21,022 nucleotides of DNA. Source: an uncultured Oscillibacter sp. Lineage in GTDB: Bacteria; Bacillota; Clostridia; Oscillospirales; Oscillospiraceae. Both the position numbers and the translations under genes were made by a program. This document shows, piece after piece, positions 1 through 7,650 of this stretch. Numbering within the stretch: the first letter of the stretch is position 1; every line of letters starts with the position of its first letter. The stretch lies in NCBI RefSeq assembly GCF_900546705.1, contig NZ_URDP01000035.1:1-21022 (forward strand), in the 5' to 3' direction. The notes beneath the pieces are model-generated. The model did not search any database and was not told the DNA's origin. It worked only from the letters and a program-made list of their open reading frames with translations.

Positions 1-5
1 AAAGA

Positions 6-22
6 CACGGCTGGCTGCCGTG
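6..22. repeat. Short inverted repeat at the left edge
   Basis: CACGGC and GCCGTG flank a 5-base loop. It lies just before the ribosome binding site of the Rad52-like gene and has no T tract. It may be the end of an upstream structure cut by the window edge. Functional meaning is unknown. Confidence 0.25.
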
Positions 23-63
23 CCTTGAACCGTAAATATATTGTAATAGGAGGAGATCTCTGC

Positions 64-969
64 ATGGAACAAAGAGACCACAGTCAGATCCAGGCAGCAC
101 TCAGAAAACCCTTTGCCCCGGAGGATCTGGAATGGCGGCTTCAGCAGGCCTTCGAGGAAAAAATGCGCGGCATCGCCGTCCCCTATGTCACCAACCGGGC
201 TATTCAGAACCGGCTGGACGAGGCAGTAGGACCGGAAAACTGGTACAACGACTACAAGCCATGGCACGGGGCGGGAAAAAAGGAGGCCCAGCTGTGCGGC
301 ATCGCCATCTACTTTGAAGGGCGCGGCTTCATCACAAAATGGGATGGTGCCGAGGACTCAGACATCGAGCCGGTCAAAGGAGGCCTGTCGGACAGCATGA
401 AGCGGGCGGCAGTTCAGTGGGGCATCGGCCGGGTGCTCTACAATATGGACACCGTTTGGGTAAACATTGAAAAGAGGGGTAAGACCCATGTCATCAAGGA
501 GAGCGAACGCCCCAAACTGGACAATGAATACCTAAAGATGCTACAGCGATTGGGGTTGACCCCGGCGCCGCCCTTCGGCACCCAGGCTCAACTGACGCCA
601 ACATCGCCAAGGGAAAGTCCGCAGACAGGACATATCCCGGCACCAGCCCAGCAGCCCCGGGAAACGCAAAGGCAGCAAGAAACTGTGTCCCCGCAGGAAT
701 CCGGCAATGTGGTGGATCTGCCTCAGCCGGCGTATGAGTACATCGTTGAGAGTTCCAATGTCCAGAAAGGCATGAGCAGCCAGTCCACTGCCGTTGTCCT
801 CAAGGACGCCGAGGGGAAAACGACAAAGGCGTTTGCCCGTGGACTGCACGCGGCGCTGGTGCCTGGAACTGCCCTAACCCATGTAAAACTCTCCGTCAAG
901 AAACAGGGCACCGTGGTCTTCTATTTCCTGGAGAGTTACGAACTGGCCGGCGGACAGCAGGCGGCGTAG
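64..969 (+). CDS. Rad52/Rad22-family single-strand DNA annealing protein
   Basis: A 301-residue protein. The ATG at 64 follows a textbook AGGAGG at 49-54. The frame is open further upstream, but no earlier start has such a site. Residues about 10-150 match the Rad52/Rad22 fold as I know it: a helical start with a PFAPEDLEWR segment, then AVGPENWYNDYKPW, then a GLSDSMKRAAVQWGIGR motif typical of phage and element Rad52 homologues. The middle (about 165-230) is Pro/Gln-rich and probably a disordered linker. The last 70 residues may be a small separate domain. Members anneal complementary single strands and promote recombination without RecA. It opens an operon with a Rad50-like ATPase and a primase-like gene, so it probably repairs or recombines element DNA in the cytoplasm. 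Family call is firm; the cellular role is inferred. Confidence 0.85.
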   Translation: MEQRDHSQIQAALRKPFAPEDLEWRLQQAFEEKMRGIAVPYVTNRAIQNRLDEAVGPENWYNDYKPWHGAGKKEAQLCGIAIYFEGRGFITKWDGAEDSDIEPVKGGLSDSMKRAAVQWGIGRVLYNMDTVWVNIEKRGKTHVIKESERPKLDNEYLKMLQRLGLTPAPPFGTQAQLTPTSPRESPQTGHIPAPAQQPRETQRQQETVSPQESGNVVDLPQPAYEYIVESSNVQKGMSSQSTAVVLKDAEGKTTKAFARGLHAALVPGTALTHVKLSVKKQGTVVFYFLESYELAGGQQAA

Positions 970-982
970 AACGGAGCAAAAT

Positions 983-1105
983 GTGGACCGGGAGATCAAA
1001 TCCATCGACAATGTCCTGTGGACGCGGCGTGGAAAAATAATCGTTACAAAGACCGGCGTTTCATACACGCCCCCTAATCTTGAGAGACAGGAGGAAAATC
1101 TGTGA
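983..1105 (+). CDS. Small hypothetical protein (40 aa), translationally coupled to the ATPase
   Basis: A GTG start at 983 follows GGAG at 973-976 with a 6-base gap. The frame runs 40 codons to TGA at 1103-1105. Its stop overlaps the GTG start of the ATPase gene (1102) by four bases, a typical coupling arrangement. The peptide is basic and protein-like, with a WTRRGKIIVTKTGVSYTPP segment that could form two beta strands. It fills what would otherwise be a 130-base gap inside a tightly packed operon. I do not recognise a family. An alternative ATG at 981 in another frame gives only 19 codons and looks less credible. Confidence 0.5.
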   Translation: MDREIKSIDNVLWTRRGKIIVTKTGVSYTPPNLERQEENL

Positions 1106-2958
1106 AAAATATCGGCAGTTTTCAAATCACCGGCATGACTATATCCGGGTTCAAGTGCTATGAGGAGGCTGCACATCTTACCTTCGGCAATCCCACGGTC
1201 ATCACCGGCGGCAACGGCCGCGGCAAGTCCAGCATCGCCGATGCCATCGCCTTCGCCGTCACCGGGCTCCCCTTTTTCGGGGAGCGCGGGATCGACCGGC
1301 TGCACTGTGAAACAAATCCAAGCCTGATGGTGGCGCTGTATTTTGTGGATGGGGAAGGCCAGAACCATGAACTGACCCGCACCCGGCAGAAAAGCCGTAT
1401 GACCATTACATACGATGGCTATGAGATCCGCCAGCACGATCTCAATGAGATGTTCGGCGAAAAGGATGTCTTCCTCTCCATATTCAATCCCCTCTATTTC
1501 ATCGAGGAATTGGGGGACGATGGGAAGAAACTGCTGGAACGTTATCTGCCTGCCATCTCCCATGAGCAGGTTCTCGCCACCCTCTCTGAGAGTGTACGGG
1601 CCTCGCTGGAAAATGAGTCTATCCTCTCACCGGAGACCTATCTGAAACGGTGCCGCGAGGAGATCCGTGAACTGGAACAGAGCGTCATTTACTTGAACGG
1701 GCAGAAGGACCTGCTGGATACCCAACGCGCCAGCGGGACGGAGAACCTGATCTCGCTTAAGGAGCGCCGCGACGCCCTTATCAAAGAACGTGACATGCTG
1801 GAGGAAAAACGCTTTGCCGGCCTCGATCTTGCTGGTATGCAGGAGCGTCTGGTGGAATTGAGCGCCCGCTATGACGAAATGGCCAAAGACGGCGCCGGCG
1901 GTGTGGACACCACGGAGATCGACCGACGGCTTCAGGAACTCCATCGAAAGCTTGGCCAACGCGGTGCTGAGCAATACGCACCCAAGTACACCCGGCACAT
2001 CGCGGAGGTTGCTGCCAAGGTCAAGGAACTGGGCGCCAAATACAGCCGGGAGGCGGCACTCCTCAAGGGCTTCCAGCCCGGGATCGTCTGCCCCACCTGC
2101 CGCCGTGCAGTGTCTGAGGCGGATTTGCGCACCGTGCAGTCCGGGATTAGGGCGTCCCTGGAGGCGATCACGGCAGAGGGCCGCGCGCAGAAAGGGCAGC
2201 TGGACGAATTGCAGGCGCTGGAAAAGCGGGCCGAGGAAACTTTCCTGCAATTTCAGAAGGACGATGTGACGCAGATCAGCCTGCAGATCGAGGAACTGAA
2301 CCGGCAACGGGAAGGCGTGGAGGCCGCGCAGGCGGCCTCCCAAGACCGGAGAAAGAATGAGTTAGAATCCTTGCACAGCCAGATCCAGACCGTAACTGCG
2401 GACATTGAGTACGGCAATCTCTCACAGGAGGAATATGACCGTCTTGCGGAGTGCCGCGAATTGCTGCGGGAGTGCCAGGCTGCGCTGGATGCCACAAAAA
2501 AGGCGGCGCAGGCGGAGCCGGAGGACTACGGCGCCAAAATCGCCCAGGTGGAGAGCCTCATTCTGGATAAGAAGAAACTGCTCGCTAACGCCATCCTCTA
2601 TGTGGGCAAACGGGCGGAACTGACCTTCTCTCAACTGAAGATGAACCTGGTGGAGATCGCTCTGAACGAGGTGGTTAAGTCCACCGGCGAGGTCAAGGAT
2701 GTGTTTAAATTTACCTATGGTGGCCGCCGGTATGACCGGCTCTCCCTCTCTGAGAAGATCCGGGCTGGGCTGGAGGTGTCGGAATTGGTCAAACGCCTGA
2801 CAGGGCGTAACTATCCCGTATTCATCGACAACATGGAGTCAGTGGACGAACTGACCAATGTCCGGCCCACAGGACAGATCATCATGGCAAAGTGCGTGCG
2901 CGGCGCGGCGCTGACTGTAAGACCTATGGGCCGGCCGCAGACACAAAAGGCCGCATAG
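1102..2958 (+). CDS. Rad50/SbcC-like AAA ATPase with zinc hook
   Basis: A 618-residue SMC/Rad50-type ATPase. The GTG start at 1102 has AGGAGG at 1089-1094. Visible parts are the N-terminal half ATPase with ISGFKCYE and Walker A GGNGRGKSS (residues 36-44), a coiled coil of about 175-330, and a CPTC zinc-hook motif at 330-333. A second coiled coil follows to about 500, then a C-terminal half with signature LSLSEKIRAGLEVSEL and Walker B VFIDNMES (D576 and E579 region). At 618 residues it is much shorter than the roughly 1000-residue SbcC, because the coils are short. No SbcD/Mre11 nuclease is encoded nearby. It lies between a Rad52-like and a primase-like gene, so it probably tethers or processes DNA ends during element recombination or replication. 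The family is clear; partner and substrate are unknown. Confidence 0.85.
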   Translation: MKNIGSFQITGMTISGFKCYEEAAHLTFGNPTVITGGNGRGKSSIADAIAFAVTGLPFFGERGIDRLHCETNPSLMVALYFVDGEGQNHELTRTRQKSRMTITYDGYEIRQHDLNEMFGEKDVFLSIFNPLYFIEELGDDGKKLLERYLPAISHEQVLATLSESVRASLENESILSPETYLKRCREEIRELEQSVIYLNGQKDLLDTQRASGTENLISLKERRDALIKERDMLEEKRFAGLDLAGMQERLVELSARYDEMAKDGAGGVDTTEIDRRLQELHRKLGQRGAEQYAPKYTRHIAEVAAKVKELGAKYSREAALLKGFQPGIVCPTCRRAVSEADLRTVQSGIRASLEAITAEGRAQKGQLDELQALEKRAEETFLQFQKDDVTQISLQIEELNRQREGVEAAQAASQDRRKNELESLHSQIQTVTADIEYGNLSQEEYDRLAECRELLRECQAALDATKKAAQAEPEDYGAKIAQVESLILDKKKLLANAILYVGKRAELTFSQLKMNLVEIALNEVVKSTGEVKDVFKFTYGGRRYDRLSLSEKIRAGLEVSELVKRLTGRNYPVFIDNMESVDELTNVRPTGQIIMAKCVRGAALTVRPMGRPQTQKAA

Positions 2959-2989
2959 ACCCTAATCCCAGCAGAAAGGAGGGGAGCCT

Positions 2990-4057
2990 TTGGCCCGTGC
3001 CTATAACAAGATTCCCATTGTGGACGCCGCCAGACGGTGCGGGCTTGTCCTCGACTCTCGGACGCTCCGGCGCGACGAGGTCGAGGCGAGCTGCCCTTTC
3101 TGCGGAGACCACGGGCCGGGGAAATACCATTTGAGCCTCAACACCGTAACTGACCAGTATCGGTGTAATCTCTGCGGTGCATCCGGCAACAGCGTTTCGT
3201 TGTATGCCAGGTTCCACGGCGTGAGCAATAAAGAGGCGTATCAGGAACTGGCGAAGGACGGCAAGGTGTACCCTATGCCGTCCCAGCCAGATCCCCAAAC
3301 ACAGGAGCGCACGCCCCGGGCGCTGGAGGAGCGCCATGCGGTGTATGCAGAGATGCTGTCCTTCCTGACGCTCTCCGAACAGCACCGGGAAAATCTTCTG
3401 GAGCGCGGGCTGAGCAAGGAGCGGATTGATCGAAACGGCTACCGTTCCATGCCGGAGACAGAGGCGCAGCGCAGGCTTCTGGCAAAACTGGTGGGCAGCA
3501 GCTACGAACTTCTGGGCATTCCCGGCTTCTATACCCGGTACGGCCAGTGGACTCTTGCCGGGCCAAAGGGCTTTCTGATCCCTGTAAGGGACAAGAACGG
3601 GCTGATCCAGGGCCTGAAGATCCGACTGGATGAGGCCGATGCGCCCAACCGGAAATATCGCTGGCTCTCCAGCCGCGGAAGAAATATGCGTAACGGTACG
3701 CGCAGTTACTCCTGGATCCATGTGACCGGTGACTGCACGAGAAAGCGGGCATTTCTCACGGAGGGGCCCCTCAAGGGTGATGTGGCCAGTTTTCTGGCAA
3801 ACGACGCCCTGTTCATCTGCACCGGCGGCGTCAACGCCATCAAGGGGCTCAGAGAGACCATCCTGGCTCTCGGTGTGCGCGAGGTCGTGGAGGCTATGGA
3901 TATGGACCAGATGACCAATCCTCAGGTGCGCGGCGCTATTCTTACAATGCGCCGGGAGGTTCAGAAGATCCCAGGCATCAAATACTCAAAATATTCGTGG
4001 AACCCGGCCTATAAGGGTGTGGACGATTACCTCCTCAGCCGGGTATCCGCTCTGTAG
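2990..4057 (+). CDS. CHC2 zinc finger / Toprim primase-like protein
   Basis: A 355-residue protein. I chose the TTG start at 2990 because AAAGGAGGGG (2975-2984) precedes it at a good distance and the zinc finger begins soon after. Cysteines C35, C38, C59 and C62 form the CPFC...CNLC finger of the DnaG CHC2 type. A TEGPLKGDVASF segment near residue 257 and an acidic EAMDMDQMTNPQV segment near 303 match the Glu and DxD motifs of a Toprim domain (the DUF3854-like form seen in mobile elements). A central 110-230 region with PVRDKNGLIQGLKIRLD also fits primase-type proteins. It could make RNA primers for element replication or repair. It is shorter than cellular DnaG (about 600 residues) and lacks its C-terminal helicase-binding domain. 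Priming activity is inferred. Confidence 0.75.
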   Translation: MARAYNKIPIVDAARRCGLVLDSRTLRRDEVEASCPFCGDHGPGKYHLSLNTVTDQYRCNLCGASGNSVSLYARFHGVSNKEAYQELAKDGKVYPMPSQPDPQTQERTPRALEERHAVYAEMLSFLTLSEQHRENLLERGLSKERIDRNGYRSMPETEAQRRLLAKLVGSSYELLGIPGFYTRYGQWTLAGPKGFLIPVRDKNGLIQGLKIRLDEADAPNRKYRWLSSRGRNMRNGTRSYSWIHVTGDCTRKRAFLTEGPLKGDVASFLANDALFICTGGVNAIKGLRETILALGVREVVEAMDMDQMTNPQVRGAILTMRREVQKIPGIKYSKYSWNPAYKGVDDYLLSRVSAL

Positions 4058-4102
4058 ACGAAGGCAATTACAAAATCTTATGTGATGCAAAAGGAGTTGT
4101 AC

Positions 4103-4501
4103 ATGAAAAAACAATGGACGAATTTTCCGGGGCTACATAACGAGCATATCGTTTCCCTGCACAAGGAGGCATACCTGAATAACCAGCGCCTGGCTGTTCA
4201 AGTCGTCGCCCATGATGGCGGCGCCGCCTCGCCTTACGCACTTGTCACCCGCAATTTCTCAGATGAGCCGATCAGCGGGCCTGCATGCAGTTTCTTCGAT
4301 TCCAACAACTACGGATATATTCTGGATTGGATGCTATGCGAGGGAATCTGTACGCTGACGGGAAACTTTGTTGCCTCCGGCTACTGCGTCTATCCGGAAG
4401 TGGAATTTGACCTTGCTCTTTTGCAAGAAGGCAATGCCGGCAGCCGGGCGACTACGGCCCTTACAGCATGGACTGGGCAAGATACGCTGCCCCTTGGCTG
4501 A
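4103..4501 (+). CDS. DUF4313-like hypothetical protein, C terminus possibly frameshifted
   Basis: A 132-residue protein. ATG at 4103 follows AAGGAG at 4091-4096. An upstream in-frame ATG exists but has no site. The pattern of YLNNQRLAVQVVAHDGG, ASPYALVTRNF and ASGYCVYPEVEFDLALL resembles DUF4313 proteins, which are small, of unknown function and common on Firmicutes mobile elements. The same pattern recurs in the gene at 5200. The last 25 residues (after about 109) look low in complexity and unlike the family. Another reading frame from about 4435 is open and gives the more protein-like PGDYGPYSMDWARYAAPWL. That raises the possibility of a frameshift or sequencing error near 4425-4440. Function is unknown. 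Confidence 0.6.
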   Translation: MKKQWTNFPGLHNEHIVSLHKEAYLNNQRLAVQVVAHDGGAASPYALVTRNFSDEPISGPACSFFDSNNYGYILDWMLCEGICTLTGNFVASGYCVYPEVEFDLALLQEGNAGSRATTALTAWTGQDTLPLG

Positions 4502-4555
4502 CATGCCTTGCAGGCAGGCTCCGCCACGCAAATAAAACAAAACGAGGTGATCGCT

Positions 4556-5176
4556 TTGAACAACCGGATCTTAGTAAAGGTGTCCGCCTATGAGAGCAGC
4601 ATTGCTTTCCGGACGGTCACCCCAAAACAAAAATCCCCCCACTGGTTCTATATTCTTCGCAGCGACTTGGAGAGACTCTGGAGGGATGGGAGCGTCATTA
4701 CAAGCGATATCCACTCCTTTGCTCGACTTCAACACGATCGAGACAGAGGCGTCGTGTCTATCCGTTTCATCTGGTTGAACGCCGCTGGCGGTGATGATCT
4801 AACGGGGTGGGAACAGACAGTTTGCCTGCCCTGTGACGATCTGGCGGAATTTGCTGCCCGCAGTCCGGCGGATGCCGGGAAAAAACAGTGGAAGGCGCTC
4901 TCCCTTGAAAATAAAACGAGCCCCAGACTGGAATTTGTCGAGGCGGACAACCTCCGTGCGGCCTTGTCCAACAAAACGGTGCGCCGCCGGCTGGTGCGCT
5001 GCCTGCGGGATCACTTCAACTGGCCCGGTGCAGAACGGATCTGCTTTTACAACGATTTTTTGCCCTGCAGTTTTTTCTTCCAGGAGTTTCGGTCGGGCCG
5101 CCCAGGGATCTGCGGCGGTTTGATCCTGCATGACCACCAGGATTTGAGCAGGGCGTACTATTCCATACACACTTAA
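4556..5176 (+). CDS. Hypothetical protein of the element operon (206 aa)
   Basis: I do not recognise this protein. The frame is open from about 4508, but the most credible start is TTG at 4556, preceded by ACGAGGTG at 4542-4549, giving 206 residues beginning LNNRILVKVSAYESS. It is soluble, with no membrane segment or signal peptide. The N-terminal half is beta-rich (ILVKVSAYESSIAFRTV, VVSIRFIWLN). Around residue 138 there is an AALSNKTVRRRLVRCLRDHFNWPGAERICFYNDF segment mixing basic helix and aromatic residues. It lies 23 bases before the second DUF4313-like gene and 54 bases after the first, so the three are probably co-transcribed. A nucleic-acid-related role is possible only by context. 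Confidence 0.65.
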   Translation: MNNRILVKVSAYESSIAFRTVTPKQKSPHWFYILRSDLERLWRDGSVITSDIHSFARLQHDRDRGVVSIRFIWLNAAGGDDLTGWEQTVCLPCDDLAEFAARSPADAGKKQWKALSLENKTSPRLEFVEADNLRAALSNKTVRRRLVRCLRDHFNWPGAERICFYNDFLPCSFFFQEFRSGRPGICGGLILHDHQDLSRAYYSIHT

Positions 5177-5199
5177 AAATATCGAGGAGGAATTGTTTT

Positions 5200-5964
5200 A
5201 TGAATCAAAAGTATTTGCAGGGGATTTCCAGCAACATGGAAGGTTTGGATGACGCCGTCTTTTTTGAAGCGACTGCAGAAAACATCTCGGCATTTTTAGT
5301 TCAGCACAGGCTGGCTCAAATGAGCGCCATTGGAACGGTGGATGACAAAAGTTTTCTGACCGCCCGGATGGGGCTGATTGACATTTGCCCGGACCAGGAG
5401 TTTCTCTCGCAAAAATTGCTCCCGGTCTATTCCAAAATCCAGCTGGGTGTAATTCCCGCACCGCTGCTGGAAACAGTACCTAAAGAGGTGGCGCTTGCGG
5501 CAGAGTGCCCGAAGCCGGATTGGAACTACCTGCGCTGGGATGGGTATAGCGATGAGAAATATCGTGGGATCATCAATGGTAGCGCACTCTTAAAATTGTC
5601 CCACTACGGGGAAGAGGTGCCTCTTGAGTTGCAGGTGCGCTCGTATTATAACAACGGGGACCTGGCTCTGCTGCTGGTAGATTGGAGCGATGAGTTTCCT
5701 GAGCCGTGGGGCGATCTGACGGTTAATTTGGGATGTTCTCCAGAAAAGGACTGTGCCTTTGTGGATGTCAACGATATGGGCGAGAAGATCCTGCCCTGGA
5801 TCGAGAAAAACGGGCTGGGGACCCCTACGGGTCGGACTCGGCGCAGCGGGTTTGTCACATACCCGGAATACCGGTTTGATGCCGATAGACTCCGGGCGCT
5901 GGACGACTATGGCTACCAGGAGTATTCCAAAAGATATGACAGAGAACACGGCCACATGGAGTGA
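5200..5964 (+). CDS. Two-part hypothetical protein with C-terminal DUF4313-like domain
   Basis: A 254-residue protein. ATG at 5200 has GAGGAGG at 5184-5190. Residues about 20-85 (SAFLVQHRLAQMS, then FLTARMGLIDICPDQEFLSQKLLP) form a helical N-terminal module. I believe I have seen similar modules in other element proteins but cannot name this one. Residues about 125-240 match the DUF4313 pattern: YNNGDLALLLVDWSD, WGDLTVNLG, a GTPTGRTRRSGFVTYPEYRFD end. Unlike the shorter gene at 4103, this copy keeps a normal domain ending, so it serves as an internal reference for the suspected frameshift there. Cytoplasmic, no catalytic motif seen. It overlaps a possible 57-codon ORF at its 3' end. Function is unknown. 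Confidence 0.7.
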   Translation: MNQKYLQGISSNMEGLDDAVFFEATAENISAFLVQHRLAQMSAIGTVDDKSFLTARMGLIDICPDQEFLSQKLLPVYSKIQLGVIPAPLLETVPKEVALAAECPKPDWNYLRWDGYSDEKYRGIINGSALLKLSHYGEEVPLELQVRSYYNNGDLALLLVDWSDEFPEPWGDLTVNLGCSPEKDCAFVDVNDMGEKILPWIEKNGLGTPTGRTRRSGFVTYPEYRFDADRLRALDDYGYQEYSKRYDREHGHME

Positions 5965-6109
5965 AGTCCAGAAATCATGGAAAATTATCTACGCCGGCCG
6001 TCAAAGCGGCATGGGACGGTATACAGAGGGGTACTGTTCCCGTGAAATAATTCAAGGGCAATGCGTGCCTGTAAGCGGAAAAACAGAAGGAGGAAATCTA
6101 CATGGATAA
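5936..6109 (+). CDS. Possible small protein (57 aa) overlapping both neighbours
   Basis: ATG at 5936 opens 57 codons that overlap the end of the upstream gene and the first eight bases of the downstream gene, filling the 137-base gap. The peptide contains TWSEVQKSWKIIYAGRQSGMGRYTEGYCSREI and looks moderately protein-like. The only candidate ribosome binding site is a CAGGAG some 12 bases upstream, which is far. It may be a real short gene, a decayed one, or merely an open frame. Confidence 0.3.
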   Translation: MTENTATWSEVQKSWKIIYAGRQSGMGRYTEGYCSREIIQGQCVPVSGKTEGGNLHG

Positions 6110-7076
6110 TTTTGTTGACTTCAGTCATGTTATCGGTGCCACATCCGGCGAACACAGCAATATGTTGGGTAAGTTTTTATACTTCTCCCTTTCCAATGTC
6201 CTTGTGAACAAGCAGGAACTGCAGGAACTGTGCGATAGTCTTGGCATGGAGTGTTCTTGCGGGAAACGGCTGCCCGTGGTGGATGCCTTCAAAAGCGCCA
6301 CCGGGGACATACGGGACCGCGTAACCGTACGACGGGACGGCACACAGAAATTCTATCAGATCTACTGCCGGGACAACAAGAGTACACGTGAAGTGATCTC
6401 CCGGGAATTGGTGAAGGAAACGGTGAACCAGCATACCAATCAGTATGAAAAACTGGCCAACATCCATTACGACAGGGCTGACCATCGGTTTGGCTATGAC
6501 GACCTCTCCTACGATGACGATGTGGACGCCATGAAGTATTGCCGACAGGCCGAACGGCTTTTTGATCTCTACCAGACCTGCGCCAACCGCAAGCAGATTG
6601 AGACCATCTGCATGAAGTATCTGCGCGCAATGGATGCCACCAAGGTCAATGTCAACGGTCATGTCTATTTCGTGCCCCGGTACACAATGGATAAGGTGGT
6701 GGTGTTTGAGACATTCTTCGAGGAACTCAGCCGCCTGAACCGAAACAATACCCCGTTGTCCGTTAACAGCATCTATCTCATCGACGATGCCAAGCAGCGT
6801 GATAAGATGACCGAGGAATTCTATCTTGCGGTCAAAAAGGACATCATTCGTTACCAGGAGCGGGCGGACTACTTCATCCAGTCCGGTTGCAGTAGCCCTT
6901 CCACAATGGAACGGTGGGTCGTGAAGATCCAGGAACTGGAGGGAAAAAAGCGCCACTATGAGGACATCCTTCGCCGTGAGATTTCCGGCCTGGATGACGA
7001 ATTTCAGTCCCTGCACCTGCTTTCTCAGGAACTGTCCCTGCGGGCGAGAGGACTCAGAGCCAAAAGAGCAGCTTAA
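6102..7076 (+). CDS. Conserved mobile-element protein of unknown function (DUF6744-like, tentative)
   Basis: A 324-residue cytoplasmic protein. ATG at 6102 has AAGGAGG at 6087-6093. It contains a short CSCGKRLP segment near residue 51, a middle region with acidic DRADHRFGYDDLSYDDD and HVYFVPRYTMDKVVVFETFFEELSRLN, and a C-terminal coiled coil (about 255-320, RWVVKIQELEGKKRHYEDILRREI and onward) ending in a basic tail. From memory this looks like the DUF6744 family found in Oscillospiraceae elements and phages, but I am not certain. It is the last gene of the recombination operon, directly before a strong terminator. Function is unknown; an accessory role in element DNA metabolism is only a guess by context. 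Confidence 0.65.
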   Translation: MDNFVDFSHVIGATSGEHSNMLGKFLYFSLSNVLVNKQELQELCDSLGMECSCGKRLPVVDAFKSATGDIRDRVTVRRDGTQKFYQIYCRDNKSTREVISRELVKETVNQHTNQYEKLANIHYDRADHRFGYDDLSYDDDVDAMKYCRQAERLFDLYQTCANRKQIETICMKYLRAMDATKVNVNGHVYFVPRYTMDKVVVFETFFEELSRLNRNNTPLSVNSIYLIDDAKQRDKMTEEFYLAVKKDIIRYQERADYFIQSGCSSPSTMERWVVKIQELEGKKRHYEDILRREISGLDDEFQSLHLLSQELSLRARGLRAKRAA

Positions 7077-7093
7077 CAAGCCGCAGCCAAAAA

Positions 7094-7130
7094 GCGCGGG
7101 GAGGATTCTACCTCCCCGCGCCTCTTTTTT
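7094..7130 (+). terminator. Intrinsic terminator of the recombination operon
   Basis: A perfect 11-bp stem GCGCGGGGAGG / CCTCCCCGCGC with a 6-base loop is followed by CTCTTTTTT. It lies 17 bases after the stop at 7076 and separates this operon from the convergent XRE gene. Confidence 0.93.
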
Positions 7131-7167
7131 CTGCACGGTGCCTTCATATGATATGTGAGATGAGTCT

Positions 7168-7446
7168 TCAGTCCTGCTTCCTGCTGATGATCTGATCAGG
7201 AAACACCGATGCGTTAATCAAGGCGGCAGGATCAATCTCAAGAGCGTCCGCAATATTAAAGAACACTTCCAGAGAAAATCCATTGGCCACGCCAGGGGCT
7301 TCTATAGCACTGAGAAGCGAACGGCTGATGCCGGCCTGTTCCGCCAGTTTTTCCTGGGACAGGCCCCGTAATTTTCGCAATGCGGCGATTGCCACACCGA
7401 GTTGTATAAATCTGTCCCGGTTCTTAAAAGATACTTGTTTGCTCAT
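7168..7446 (-). CDS. XRE-family helix-turn-helix transcriptional repressor
   Basis: A 92-residue protein. ATG on the minus strand at 7446 is preceded by GAAAGG. The frame extends 11 codons further upstream but without a better site. Residues about 15-72 are a classic Cro/C1-type HTH: VAIAALRKLRGLSQEKLAEQAGISRSLLSAIE, then FSLEVFFNIADALEIDP. Proteins of this size are usually dimeric repressors that control an element's own promoters. It faces the SLOG gene across a 250-base region holding a strong promoter with two imperfect dyads (7515-7548), the likely operator. It is convergent with the recombination operon. Homologues often keep integrated elements quiescent; that role here is inferred. 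Confidence 0.85.
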   Translation of the reverse strand: MSKQVSFKNRDRFIQLGVAIAALRKLRGLSQEKLAEQAGISRSLLSAIEAPGVANGFSLEVFFNIADALEIDPAALINASVFPDQIISRKQD

Positions 7447-7514
7447 GCCGTTAGACCTTTCTCGGAATTGTATCATCAATATTATACTTTTTCCACGGGT
7501 TATATGCTGTATTC

Positions 7515-7548
7515 AATGGTAAGCACTTGACTATAATGGTGAGCATTA
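7515..7548. promoter_or_regulatory. Candidate XRE operator: two related 14-bp half-palindromic sites 20 bp apart
   Basis: AATGGTAAGCACTT at 7515-7528 and AATGGTGAGCATTA at 7535-7548 share 11 of 14 bases. They start exactly 20 bp apart, about two helical turns. The second copy is an imperfect dyad, AATG..A..CATT. They overlap the -35 box and spacer of the promoter for the SLOG gene, where a repressor would block RNA polymerase. Confidence 0.55.
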
Positions 7549-7555
7549 GTATAAT
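7527..7555 (+). promoter_or_regulatory. Sigma-A promoter for the SLOG leader
   Basis: TTGACT (7527-7532), a 17-bp spacer, then TATAAT (7550-7555). This is close to consensus. Transcription would start near 7562, giving a leader of about 137 bases before the SLOG start codon. Confidence 0.75.
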
Positions 7556-7588
7556 CATAGAAACAGTTGTTTCCTACCGGAAGCAATC

Positions 7589-7630
7589 ATGACGGATCTT
7601 GTTCGGCCGCTATACACACAGTTGAATTGA
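7589..7630 (+). CDS. Putative leader peptide MTDLVRPLYTQLN upstream of the SLOG gene
   Basis: A 13-codon ORF lies in the leader between the promoter and the intrinsic terminator at 7651-7684. GGAAG sits just upstream of the ATG, a weak to moderate ribosome binding site. Position between promoter and terminator is what one expects of a translation-coupled attenuator. The supporting evidence is positional only; expression is untested. Confidence 0.4.
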   Translation: MTDLVRPLYTQLN

Positions 7631-7650
7631 TAGCAGAGCCGGTGAGATTG

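Noticed and set aside
25..63. Longer N terminus for the Rad52-like protein from TTG at 25
   Set aside because: The stretch encodes the AGGAGG ribosome binding site of the ATG at 64, and the peptide adds nothing resembling the family.
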